A DNA stretch of 64,000 nt from Cherax quadricarinatus (GCF_038502225.1 NC_091346.1:9696793-9760792), one strand, 5' to 3'. Shown: positions 24,565 to 35,272, counted from the stretch's first letter. The notes: a model not told the origin generated them from the letters alone. Made by a program: numbers and translations.

Positions 24565-24650
24565 TGAGACTCTCTGATCGCGGGTTCTATCCCCGCCCGT
24601 GGTATGGTTTGTTTGTAATCGTGTCATTACGATTTCGTGAGTCCAAAGCA
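24565..24650 (+). mobile_element. tRNA-like SINE piece, plus orientation
   Basis: ATCGCGGGTTCTATCCCC (about 24577-24596) repeats the B-box region of the neighbouring minus-strand copy, followed by a self-complementary TAATCGTGTCATTACGATT tail. The two pieces stand head to head, giving a partial inverted repeat around 24500-24565. Confidence 0.55.
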
Positions 24651-24669
24651 GATAAGTTAGCTGCACACT

Positions 24670-24985
24670 ATAAGTACATTATTTACACAGGGGATAATGC
24701 ATCAGTAACCACGTTCTATGTCCCCTTCACATAACGAATCACCAGGTTAAAGGGTTGGAGGTACAAAACCTACCTAGTGAGACTTCGGTTGTGAAGGAAA
24801 CACAAAGTATTGTGGTCGCAAAACACAGTGACAGGATGAGGAGATTCTGAGACATACGGGAAGGTGCTGCGTACCCAACACCAAATTTATTTCTAAGGAA
24901 AAATATTGTTGATGTTACTAACAATTTTGCTACCTCACACAACACTCCGGAAACACCAGCATCACTGGCATCCCTTTCCCCAAAA
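24670..24985 (-). pseudogene. pol: Gypsy RNase H fragment
   Basis: This is the best-supported part of the relic. ASDAGVSGVL matches the first RNase H catalytic block (DAS.xGVGAVL). VTVFCDHNTLCFLHN matches the DHxxL block, RSLTR followed by a stop and LYLQPFNLVIRYVKG matches the strand after it, and NVVTDALSPV matches the end (NxxADALSR). The stop within the LTRW motif and the frame change after the first block show it is not functional. Confidence 0.8.
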
Positions 24986-26075
24986 CCAGGCTGTATAAAA
25001 TTGGTATTGTTAAACATCAGAGCTCTAGCAAACCGAGTTTGTACATTTACAAAAAAAAGAAAAAAAAGTTGACTGTTCTTGCCTAACACAAATTTCAAGT
25101 GCATAAAAAAGGTCATCTACTGTCACATACACACAGATGTCACTGACACACTGGAATAGGAAAATCAGATAACCCTGCAACATTTCTGGTTTAATTTCAA
25201 TTTGTTCTTTACCTACCGCACCACTGACATCATCCTTCCTAAGAAAAAGATACTTGTCAGCCATAGTTATAAAATTTACCTTGCAGTAGGCAGTGTACAT
25301 GATCATGGTGCCTTCTGATTTAGAACCATTATAAAAGGCGATGCATGACCACTGTGAACTTGGATTAAAACAGTTGCATCACTTGGTGTTCTTTGGGATA
25401 AAACTGCGGTACAAGACCTGGTGTGTGTAGATGGTGTACATACTTGAGACGCCTGTTCAGCAGCCTGGTCCCATATATTGCCTAAGGTGACCCATTATCC
25501 CAGAGTAGGTACAATAAAATTTAAAGGTCCCATACACATTTGGAGTTCCTGGGGTAATTAGACTTTAACTACCTGATCCCTGTGGTTCGAAACGTGGAGC
25601 TGCCGACTTACAGTATTCCTAGTCTTAAAACTCTGAGAACCAGGATTCTGGTTGTAGACAGACACGGCTAAAACAATTTAAATCCTTCTCAAGATATTCC
25701 TTAAGTTCAAGTGGTATACTGCTGAAAACATCCTCTAATAAAGAATAGATAACTACACCATTATAATTACCTTCCCCACCTTTGGAGCGATGCCATTTGG
25801 TCAGCAACGCCATCTCCTTTCTGTAATCTTCCGAAGACTTTCCTGCCTAAAACTTTAATCCTCTAAATTTCTGCCTATATCTCCTTGGCAACATCTGATA
25901 AACAAATATAATCTGAAAATTCATGTTCGTCCAGAAAACTAATTGGTTGCAACTCTGCCAATTTACTAACGTGTCCATTCATTCTCTGGCTACTCCTGAA
26001 ACTAGTTGTCTCAAATAAAGGGAAAAAATTATCTGGGTCTTCCTCCAAAATCTAAGGATTAAATTTAGTAGATTC
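24670..26075 (-). mobile_element. Ty3/gypsy gag-pol relic with the RT core missing
   Basis: Minus-strand order: a gag capsid-like stretch (about 26070-25640; EEDPDNFFPLFE, then SSIPLELKEYLEKDLN), a decayed CCHC knuckle (25515-25473) reading CTYSGIMGHLRQYM with the second and last cysteines replaced, and a protease-like YCKVNFITMADKYL (about 25290). RNase H follows: RDASDAGVSGVLCE near 24960, VTVFCDHNTLCFLHN near 24830, and NVVTDALSPV near 24680. Only about 45 codons separate the protease-side frame from RNase H, so most or all of RT is deleted. Frames shift repeatedly. Confidence 0.7.
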
Positions 26076-26077
26076 TT

Positions 26078-26229
26078 GACAGGTGCCTGGGGGAGGCTTC
26101 CCAGGTGTACACTTCACTGCCAATGATGGAAGCAATGATTCTAGTGCTGACAGGTGTCAGCACCAGAATCATTGCTACCATCATTAGCAGTGAGGTGTAC
26201 ACCAGGGAAACCTCCCCCAGGCACCTGTC
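26078..26229. repeat. 152-bp foldback palindrome
   Basis: The two 70-75 bp arms are near-perfect inverted copies. GACAGGTGCCTGGGGGAGGC at the left end pairs with the matching end at 26210-26229, and the centre (about 26145-26162) reads TGCTGACAGGTGTCAGCA. Inner arm sequences such as AATCATTGCT recur just outside the right end. It begins where the gypsy gag reading stops. It could be a MITE-like foldback or a local inverted duplication. Confidence 0.9.
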
Positions 26230-26498
26230 GCACTAGAATCATTGCTGCTACCAACGTTGTAAATATTAGAAGACTACAAGTCTGCTTATTAACCAAGCAA
26301 AAAACTAATAATGCAAAATAATAAATTAGAAAATCCCAAATGCCAAATTGTTCAGAATACAAAATATTCCCCGAACAATTGTTACACAAAATTTACAACA
26401 GTTAATGTATATGGAATTACTGTCAGGAAGTAATTCCATAAAATTTATGAAACTCACACAAATTAAATCAGATAAAATCAAATAATTACAGCAAATAT

Positions 26499-26720
26499 AA
26501 GGGGGATTACCAATAGATCCCTGGCTGTCTTCAAGCTGGTACTGGACAGGCAACTAAAATCAGCACCTGATCAGTCTGGCTGTGGTTTGTACGTTAGATT
26601 GCGTGTGACCAGCAGTAACAGCCTATTTGATCAGGCCCTGATCCACCATGAGACCTGGTCACAGACCGGGCCGCGGGGGCGTTGACCCCCACAACTTTCT
26701 CCAGGAACACTCCAGGTATT
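26499..26720 (+). mobile_element. 5'-truncated 3' end of LINE family B
   Basis: Aligns by eye with 7975-8190: CCTGGCTGTCTTCAAG, then GGACAGGCAACTAA, CCTGATCAGT and TGTGGTTTGTACGT, CAGGCCCTGATCCACCA, and the ACAGACCGGGCCGCGGGGGC tail. This confirms that the GC-rich tail is the 3' end of the same LINE. Confidence 0.85.
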
Positions 26721-29050
26721 GAAAACGATATTATAATTAGTTTTAAGTACAAATATCGCTAAGGTGGCTGTTCCCCGTGATCCAACATTACACTGGCAAC
26801 ATCCTGGGCACCGGGTCCCCATAAATTAAAAATAATTATTGGCCTTTTGTGGTTCTAAATCCGGATTTTCAAAAATATTTGATAATTTTTCTGGCTATTG
26901 CTCCCATGTTATGAAGTCATGTGACCTCTACAGGTAAACAGTCGTCTAGGGGCCAACCAAATGGCCTTAATTAAAAATTAAATAAAAACCCGCTTAGGAT
27001 CAGACACCCTCGTAAACCCCCCCCCCCCAAAAAAAAAGCTAATCCGGTGGATAAGACAGAGTTCGATTATCGAGGAATGTTAAATAAACAGTATTATAAA
27101 AATAAATATATACTTTAAAAACCAATGTATGCTGTACAAATTAAACCGGGTTTACTCTCCCCTCAGTTCACATCACAAGCACCATAGTTTACACACACCT
27201 GTATACTCTTAGTAGATGGTTAATAAGGTCCACCTGCTCCTAAAAGATATTGAGCTCCTTGATAAATGCAGACAATTTTACTGGCGGCATGTATGAACAC
27301 TAGCATCATCTGAGCAGCCTGGCTAGTAAACACATCCTTCTCTTGGCTCTCCCTTAGCTTACACACACGCACTCACATAAACAAAAGGACGAGGCATCTC
27401 TCATGGCCTCTGTTAGCTTAAAATATACTCCATACATTACCTAAGGCGTGGTCAGCTCCGAAATATAATTAATACACAGTTACCAATGTTTCTCACGTTA
27501 TGGCCTCTTTCATCTCTCCCTGCTGTTGTGAAGCTTAATGTCACTTTACAAAACGTGTCCACAAAATACCGACATAATTTACAAATTTTTAGAGCTCTTT
27601 TTCAGCATTGTACGACAGGATTATTTTACATTATAAAAATATAAGACAAATTTAGATGAAAGCAAAATAATGCAGTAGGCTGCTTAATACGTGTTCATTA
27701 TCTAGGACCCACTAGAAATAAGTCACTGAGTTTCTTGGGTTATCTTAGCTTCTCTATACATATGATGCTATGTATGATAATCTATGTAACTGTATTTGTG
27801 TATACCTGAATAAACTTACTTAGGTTTAGGTATCTGAAGATCTTGCCCTTCCAGAAACTGAAATCAACCAATTCCATGTCTATTCCTTCCATGTTTACAT
27901 CATTTCTCAGGTAATAGTTTAATTACTTCTCAACTTTATATAAAAACTACGTACTTTTCCTGTTGATTTTATTAATGCAGAATTTTTTCTACTCTCCCCA
28001 TTTTTCAAACTCAACCAAGTTCAGTTATTACAATAATATCTATGTTCCGTGTACATACGATTATTCTTAATTCATCTTTTTTATAGGAAGTTCTAGCAAA
28101 GCTTTTCTTCTCAGTTTCTCTTTACCATTTAAGTAATATTCATCGCTTGGGTAGCTGAAGCAATGGATGGGGGACACTGTGGAAAACACTGTATATATTT
28201 TCCGGAAATACAATATTTTATATGTAAATTGATGGCCTATATTGTAGTTAATAAAAATTAATTTGTAAATAGAAAAATGAACCAGCGGTGGTGGGTTAGC
28301 GTCGCTGGGGAGGAGACGCCATTGTTTTTGACTGTGGTACAGGCACGCTAATGTAATGTGTATAATTTTCGTCGCTCTAGAGGTTATATTGGGCTTAAAA
28401 CCTCTCAAATAGGAGCCGAAATTGTTGGATTTGCAGTTCTGCATAACATGAGCATTAAGCAGATGGGCAGGACAGCTTCAGAACCCCAGCTAAGTCATGT
28501 CTATTGTGTTGAAATTCTGGCCAGTATTTTCTTCATATTAGACAGGGGGATTTTGAGTATGACACACATTAATCTTCAGACAAATTGGCGAGTGTTATAA
28601 TGATAAATTCTCCTTTTGTTATATAAATGTATATATGTAATCATTTATTAATTTTAACATACAGTCCACAAATTTATAATAATGTTTTCCATAATTCTTG
28701 GTAATGTATATTTCATTTGAAATTAATATAGGTCAAGAGTGACTTGTGGATATGACAGTAGTAGGTATTGAAGGGGGACATTTTTTGTGACCTAGGTGTC
28801 CTAAAATTCCTAATTGTCTCTGTAACTTTGATAAATAATAATTATCTTTGTTACCATTTACTGGTATGTATCTAATGAGATACATCCAGGTAAATTTAAT
28901 TTTCCACAATTAATTGCCCATTGATCCTTCAAACTGGATGTAATTAGTGAAGTCATTAATTAGTGAATTAATTACTTAATAATATGTGAAATAACAGAAG
29001 GAGGTGGATGTTAGGTCCACAAATTTACTTAATGTGTAGTGGATTATAAT
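26721..29050. other. AT-rich sequence without a supported gene
   Basis: No recognisable coding region. A run of C followed by A lies near 27018-27040. ACCTGAATAAACTTACTTA at about 27805 looks like the end of a dispersed repeat. Frames at 28067-28444 (minus, 125 codons) and 28358-28600 (plus) have no domain I recognise. Part of this stretch may hold the 5' LTR of the BEL element, whose boundaries I cannot define. Confidence 0.45.
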
Positions 29051-29059
29051 TATTACAAT

Positions 29060-29290
29060 ACTAAATTTGCTAAGCCAAAGCCTGACTAGGATTTATATTA
29101 GTGTGCATATTAATTTTGCTAAGCCAAATTCTGGCAAAGATTTATATTAGTGTATTTGTGTAATATTAATTTTACTAAGCCAAGCCTGGCAAGGATTTAT
29201 ATTAGTGTATGTGCATAATATTAATTTTGATAAGCCAATTCTGGCTAAGATTTATATTAATGTATTTAAAATTTATATTAGAATTTTCTT
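29060..29290. repeat. Four-copy tandem repeat, unit about 60 bp
   Basis: TTGCTAAGCCAAA, a TCTGGCAAAGA-type block and ATTTATATTAGTGTAT recur about every 60 bases with moderate divergence. It lies immediately upstream of the BEL gag start and may belong to that element's LTR or leader. Confidence 0.75.
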
Positions 29291-29417
29291 ACATGTAATT
29301 GCTAAGCTCAAGTAGCTAGGATTTATTCAAGGTAAGTTGTAATATTTACGTTTATGAAGTGCATAATTATGAACATAATCAGTGTTATTAATTAAGTTGA
29401 ATTTAATACATTTCATC

Positions 29418-30230
29418 ATGGGTGAAAATGAGGAAATTAATGTAGAAGAAAAACACATGGAATTTAGAGCAAAAAAATAATCATTGCAGGCTAGAAAGGG
29501 TCATGTAACAAAGGCATATAATAAATGTTTGGAATTAATGAATCAAGAAACTGTGTATATTGATGATTTAAAATTTTATTTAGATGCTTTAGGGAATAGA
29601 TATGATTCATAAAAATTATATTACAACAAATATGAAGGAGATTTATTAGTAAACTGTGTAGATGAGACAGAAAAAAAATCTTATGATTAACCAGTATTAT
29701 GAATTAGAAGAAAAAAATCATGTAAAAGTCAGGCCTTGAATAAATTAAAAAGTGTAAACCAGGCAGTTAATCAATCTATTCCAAAAATAAGATGTCTTTA
29801 CCAAAACTCCCAGAATTATGTTTACATGTATTTAATCCTGGAGAAAATAGGGAGGAGTTTTGGTCTATTTTTAAAGCAGCTGTGCATGACAGGAGTGACC
29901 TAGCCTGTGTAACTAAATTATTTTACCTCAAAGGGCAGATACGAGGGTATATTTGCATACTCATACAAGCCTTTCCCAATGTAGATTCTTACAAAGAAGC
30001 AGTTGACTTGTTGAAGGTCACTTATGGTAATATTGAACAAAGAAGATTTTATCTAGTGACTATCATTGTTAATTTAAAATCTCCAGATCACACTTACAAA
30101 GGCTTATAGCAGTTTAGAGTTAAACTGGAGAGCACTCTCAAAACTTTATGTAATAAATATAATCTGAAAGAATCAGACTGGTTATTGAGTGCTATTGTTC
30201 AGAATAAATTAAGCTGTAAAACACTTAAAT
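29418..30230 (+). pseudogene. gag: BEL/Pao gag, N-terminal and capsid part
   Basis: An ATG at 29418 opens MGENEEINVEEKHMEF. After a stop near 29479 the reading continues with LQARKGHVTKAYNKCLE and ETVYIDDLKFYLDALG, a basic helical N-terminus typical of BEL gag. The frame 29792-30109 reads LPKLPELCLHVFNPGENREE, FWSIFKAAVHDRSDLACV, TKLFYLKGQIRGY and DSYKEAVDLLKVTYGN, the conserved core of the Pao-type gag capsid domain. A stop at 30110 is followed in frame by QFRVKLESTLKTLCNKYNL. Several breaks prevent translation. Confidence 0.85.
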
Positions 30231-31203
30231 GATCTCGAACAAGTATCACAAGGGTTATTTTGGTCTGGAGGAAATAAGACTTGGTCTACAAGAATTAATT
30301 GTCCAGTTGCAGACCAGCCAACCAACTCATTTTAAAGATGCAACACATAATAACTCTGAGGTATCTGTCAAGTTTCACAAGAGGAAAAATGATCTCAATG
30401 TTAATAATCAAAATTCATCTACTAATAAGAGTTGCATAGGTACATATCAAGTAGCAGGAATCAGAAATAATGATTCTCCACAAGGTAAGAAGAATAAGTA
30501 CCCTCCTAAGAGTAGCCCAGTTAATAAGAAACCAGTCAAAGAAAAGAGAGATTGTCTTTTCTGCAAGGGTACTCGTTTTTCTAAGAATTGCAATGCATAC
30601 AATTCATGGAATGATGAAGTTGAAAGATTGGAGGAACTTGACAGATGTATCAGATGTCTAGGTGTTGCAACCCCTGAATGGGTTACAATGATTATTATGT
30701 ATATATATATAATGCTTATATTTGCGATAATAGCTAAATCGTAAATATATTGCTTTATATTCTTATTTGACTTATGTTGTTAGGATGTACATAATATCTG
30801 CTCAGTTCAAGTCTTGATTGTCAAACTACTGTAATTATCGCTTGTCGCTCGTTATACTGCCGGCTTCTGAGCTGTGCTGTCCACGGGGCTATCACGTGAT
30901 TGAGGGGGGGGGTGTCCTCACCTCTCGTGAAGTATTGAGTCTGCTCTAGACTCGCTTGGTGGTTGGACAGATTGTCTGTCTCATTATTCTTGTTAGTTCT
31001 GTAGAACTCTGTTCACAGAACATTGTATAGACTTCATGATTTTCGACGTTGTACTGAGGTTGTGTGTCGCTTAGACACTCTGAACATCTCAGGTCCTTAG
31101 ATGTCTAGGTAATCACAATGTAAAGCACTGTCATGTCAAATTAAACAACTGTTATCAGTGTCACAAAGGAAGACACCATACAGTCATGTGTAAGGGTCTA
31201 TAA
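30231..31203 (+). pseudogene. gag: BEL/Pao gag zinc-knuckle region, split by an insertion
   Basis: One frame (30229-30662) ends with CLFCKGTRFSKNC, where the histidine of the CCHC knuckle is replaced by arginine, then a CNAYNSWNDEVERLEELD block and CIRCLG. The coding sequence resumes at 31110 with a histidine-rich run containing CYQCHKGRHHTVMC, a full CCHC knuckle, and stops at 31201. The 436 bases between do not belong to gag. Zinc knuckles bind and package the element RNA. Confidence 0.85.
30663..31098. mobile_element. 436-bp LTR-like insertion inside BEL gag
   Basis: AGATGTCTAGG stands on both sides (30652-30662 and 31099-31109), and removing the insert plus one copy restores continuity between the two gag parts, so this is a clean insertion. 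The insert begins TGTTGCAACC, has a TATA-like run (about 30698-30712), and carries no coding sequence. A solo LTR is possible, but the right end lacks an obvious CA terminus and the 11-base direct repeat is longer than usual for LTR elements, so the class is open. Confidence 0.75.
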
Positions 31204-31545
31204 GATAATGTTGATAATAACGATAATGTTGACAATCCTGACACAACAGTGGCTAATGTAAAAATTGCTGCTAATGTTAATAATGAAGGTTTTGCTGAAG
31301 TAGCCTTACCAGTGTTACAAGTAAAAATTGATGATAAAAGGCATAAATCAAAAAATGTAACTGCATTATTAGACCAGGGATCGCAGCGTACTTTTATAAA
31401 ACGTAAATGTCTTAATGGGATGAAAGTACAAATGGGCGATCCTACAATTCTAAAATTATCTGGTTTCCTCTCGGATGAAAGGGCTCAATTGTATGACACG
31501 GTTTATGTAACTGTCAGGCTGGGCAATGAGAAAAAAACTTGTTAA
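31204..31545 (+). pseudogene. BEL/Pao aspartic protease region
   Basis: The frame reads EVALPVLQVKIDDK, then NVTALLDQGSQRTFIKRK, the D-x-G-S-Q active-site motif of Pao-type proteases in the usual position after the zinc knuckles, then LSGFLSDERAQLYDTVYV. It would cleave the gag-pol polyprotein. An upstream stop at 31201 and the frame change after LGNEKKTC break it, and the CR1 insertion begins shortly after. Confidence 0.8.
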
Positions 31546-31590
31546 TGCCGAAATTGTAGATAGACTTCCAGAGAAAATATCTACAGTAAA

Positions 31591-33871
31591 TAAGAACAAA
31601 AGAAAGAAGGAACACTGCAACAGGCCTACTGACCCATGCGGAGCAGGTCCATGTCCCCCTCCGGATTAGACCAATAACCCACCCCCCGGATTATCCCAAT
31701 GACCCACCCAGCCTGGTCATCCTCACTCACACAACGTTTTAGCCTCAATAATTGTACTCGGAAGCTTGTTCCACTCATCCACAACTCTATTACCAAACCA
31801 GTGCTTTCCTATATCCTTCCTGAATCTGAATTTTTCGAACTTGAAACCATAGCTGCGAGTCCTGTCTTGGCTGGAAATTTTCAGCACACTATTTACATCC
31901 CCTTTATTTATTCCTGTTTTCCATTTATACACCTCGATCACATCCCCCCTAATTCTACGCCTTTCCAGAGAGTGCAGATTCAGGGCCTTCAGGCTATCCT
32001 TATAGGGAAGATTTCTGATACATGGGATCATCTTTGTCATTCTCCTTTGTACGTTTTCCAGAGCATTTATATCCATTCTGTAATACGGTGACCAGAACCG
32101 AGCAGCATAGTCTAAATGAGGCCTAACCAAGGATATATAGAGTTGAACAACCTGAGAACTTCTATTATTTATACTTCTAGATATGAAGCCAAGAATTCTG
32201 TTAGCTTTATTGCGAACACTAATGCACTGTTGTCTTGGTTTTAGGTTACTGCTAACCAGAACTTCTAAATCCTTTTCGCAATCGGTAGTATTAAGATCTA
32301 CATTATTTAGCTTATATGTGGCATGGTTATTTAACTGTCCAACATTTAGAACTTTGCATTTGTCAATATTAAACTGCATCTGCCACTTCTCCGACCATTG
32401 CATCAGTCTATTCAAATCATCCTGGAGTGCTCTAGTGTCCTCATTAGAATGAATTGGACTGCCTATTTTGGTGTCATCAGCAAATTTGCTTATGTCGCTA
32501 TTTATTCCCTCATCTTTGTCGTTTATGTAAATTGTGAACAACAACGGGCCCAACACTGACCCCTGAGGAACACCGCTTGTGACGTGCCCCCATTCTGATT
32601 TCTCCCAATTTATGTAAACTCTCTGCTGTCTATTTGTCAGTCATGCCTCTACCCAGGAAAAAATTTCTCCTATTCCGTGTGCCTTAAGTTTCCTCAATAG
32701 CCTCTGGTATGGAACTCTATCGAAAGCCTTACTGAAGTCCATGTACACAATATCATATTCATTACCATAATCTACCCCCTCAAACACCTTAGTGAAAAAA
32801 GTTAGTAAATTCGTGAGACAGGAACGCCCCTTTGTAAAACTGTGTTGAGAATCATTAATCAATCTTTGCCTGTCAAGATGGCTACGAATTGCTTCGGCAA
32901 TTATTGATTCCACAAATTTTCCCACTATGGAGGTAAGGCTTATTGGTCTATAGCTCGAAGCTAAGGACCTGTCACCTGCCTTGTAAATAGGTATTACATT
33001 TGCCATTTTCCACTTTTCAGGCACTATGCCAGTTGTAGTGATATGTTAAAAAGATTAGCCAAAGGTATGCTAAGTTCCTCTTTACATTCCTTTAACACCC
33101 TTGCAAACAGTTCATCAGGACCTGGGGATTTGTTAGGTTTTAGTTTCTCTATTTGTCTGATGACCATGTCACTAGTTACCGCAATCGTACATAGTTTATT
33201 ATCATCCTGTTCTACGTAATCTATTATTTCATTAATATCACTAGTATTTTCCTGGGTGAACACTGAGAGGAAGTAGGTATTTAGAATTTCACACATATAC
33301 TTATCACTGTCAGTGATCTGACTAGAGTTACTCTTAAGTGGGCCAGTCTTGTCCCTAATCTTACTTCTGTATACCTGAAAGAACCCTTTTGGGTTAGTCT
33401 TTGAATCCCTTGCGACCTTAGCCTCATAATCTCTTTTTGCTTTTCTTATTCCTTTTTTTATTTCTCTCTTTAATTGAATATATTGATTTCTTAACTGCCC
33501 ATCCCCTCTTTTGATACGCCTATATATGCCTCTCTTTTGACCAATGAGCTGTTTTAATCTATTGTTCATCCATTTGGAATCATTTTCGTTAGATCTAATT
33601 TCCCTACTCGGAACAAAAGTTGTCTGGGCAGCTAGAACTATGCTCTGAAAAACGTCATATTGGCAACCAAGATCACCTACCTGACCCATAGTCAGGACAT
33701 CCCAATTTAGCCCACCCAAGTAATTTTTCAGTCCCATGAAGTCGGCCAAGCGAAAATCTGGGACAGAGATTTGATTGCAGTTATCTGGGTAATTCCATGA
33801 TATATTGAAACTAAGTGATTTGTGATCACTTTTCCCAAGCTCATCATTAACCTCAAGGCTAACCAGGGCTT
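31591..33871 (-). mobile_element. CR1-like LINE (family D) inserted in the BEL element, nearly intact RT
   Basis: On the minus strand the element enters in the C-terminal part of the endonuclease (GKSDHKSLSFNISW near 33830, with the SDH motif), runs through a 241-codon linker frame (33749-33024), an RT N-terminal frame (33024-32641) and an RT palm and C-terminal frame (32556-31723), and ends in a 3' UTR near 31591. AGTAAA flanks both ends (31585-31590 and 33872-33877), a possible target-site duplication. I count only one frameshift (at about 33024) and one stop (just before 32640), so this copy is fairly young. A 60-base stub of its 3' end lies at 22288-22345. Confidence 0.9.
31723..33024 (-). 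pseudogene. CR1-like reverse transcriptase, one frameshift and one stop
   Basis: Motifs in order: EKWKMANVIPIYKAGDRS, YRPISLTSIVGKFVESII, IVYMDFSKAFDRVPY (first catalytic aspartate), [30 protein letters not shown] (FADD catalytic pair), QFNIDKCKVLNVG, RSSQVVQLYISLVRPHLDYA, LENVQRRMTKMI, and the C-terminal EWNKLPSTIIEAKTL. All key catalytic residues are present. The stop lies in the WVEA*LTNRQQ region (about 32640), between the thumb-side helices and the VPQGS loop, and the frame changes at its 5' boundary. Confidence 0.9.
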
Positions 33872-35272
33872 AGTAAAGCTACAGAAAGACTTTCACATAA
33901 TGTAAATTTAGCACCTTCTGTTGTAAATGATGATTCTGTAGGCCCAATAAATATTTTGATAGGTAGTGACTATTATGCCTCCTTTGTAAAGGATGTAAAG
34001 AAATGTGGTGTCACCCATTTAAAGACTGCAGGAAGCCATGTAATGTATGGTAGGATTCCTCGTAATAATAATGCATGACTAGAGGAAACTATAAATACTA
34101 TCACTGTGTGTCTTACTCATGAAATCGTGCCCCAGTATAATTCTTCCATAGAAGATGGTGTTGAGCCAGTGCATAAATTGTGGGAATTAGACAGCATTGG
34201 AATAAATGTAAATGAAGAAAGTCCAGATGATTCTTTTACTCAGGAACAATACCTGAGAGATGTAAAATTTGAATCTGGACAATACTGGGTACGACTTCCG
34301 CGGAGACTGAACCATCCAGAATTGCTCACTAATTACAGAATGGCATATGGACAATTAAAGGCTCAGCTCCGCAAACTGAGTAAGACACCAGAATTGTTGA
34401 CTGCCTATGATATAATTACTGAACAGTTAATTAATAAATTTATAGAAGAGGTACCTCCTGAGCAAGCCAAAATTTATGGTCACTATTTGCCACATCACCG
34501 AGTGAAGGATTCTAAGACCACTCCTCTGAGGATTGTGTTTAATTGTAGTGCCAGGAGTAACAAAAATGTACCTAGTTTAAATGACTATTTGATGACAGGT
34601 CCGTTGTTGACGGAAAAATTAGGAGATATCTTATTAAATTTCAGGGTGAAGAATTATGCCTTTGTGGCTGACGTAAGTAAAGCTTTCCTAAGAGTGGTAT
34701 TACAAGAGGCTGACCAGGATTGTACCTGCTTCTTATGGCCTGAGAATCCTAATGACCCACTTAGCCCTCTGAAAACATTTCGCTTTAGGAGCATATTATT
34801 TGGTGCTACATCCAGTCCGTTCCTACTTCAAGCGATGATAAATGCACACCTTAAACGTACGGGAAGTCCATTGAGTAAATTAATGAGCAAACAATTTTAT
34901 GTGGACAATTTCCTGGGTGTGACATCAACTGAAGAGGAACTGTTAATGACTTATGGAGAGGCTAATAAAATAATGCAAAGTGCAAATATGCCTCTGAGAG
35001 AATGGAATAGTAATTCGTCCACATTAAAGGACAAAATAAGTAAAGATTACCCTGGAGATGAAGTGCCAAAATGTAGTAATGTATTGGGATTAACCTGGGA
35101 TACTGAGAGAGATTTGTTAATGTTAAAACCTAATAATTACAGTATGCCCAATAAATTAACTAATAGAGTCTTGCTTGCTGAAGTTTTCAAATGTTTTGAT
35201 CCACTAGCCTTAGTGTCACCCCCTTACTATAAAAGGGAAATTATTAACCCTTCAGGAGGCAAGGCAGACTAA
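33872..35272 (+). pseudogene. pol: BEL/Pao reverse transcriptase with a mutated catalytic motif
   Basis: Before RT the plus strand reads GPINILIGSDYYASFVKDV, the conserved Pao linker, and a stop at 34076. From 34106 a 388-codon frame is open: YLRDVKFESGQYWVRLP, YLPHHRVKDSKTTPLRIVFN, FVADVSKAFLRVVL (first aspartate), RSILFGATSSPFLLQAMI, and QFYVDNFLG, in which the second catalytic aspartate of YVDD is asparagine (34907-34909). It continues with VLGLTWDTERDLL and ends after CFDPLALVSP, where homology is lost near 35250. RNase H and integrase are missing. Confidence 0.9.

Larger units (their letters stand above)
29418..35250 (+). mobile_element. BEL/Pao LTR retrotransposon relic carrying two nested insertions
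   Basis: In order on the plus strand come gag N-terminus, gag capsid (DUF1759-type), zinc-knuckle region, aspartic protease, linker, and reverse transcriptase up to the middle of pol. The region is split at 30663-31098 by an LTR-like insertion and at 31591-33871 by a CR1 LINE on the opposite strand. RNase H, integrase and a 3' LTR are absent: the homology stops near 35250. Stops and frameshifts throughout make the element inactive. Confidence 0.88.

Noticed and set aside
28067..28600. Possible host exons on either strand (125 and 80 codons)
   Set aside because: No domain, no convincing splice context and AT-rich surroundings. I cannot tell them from chance frames.
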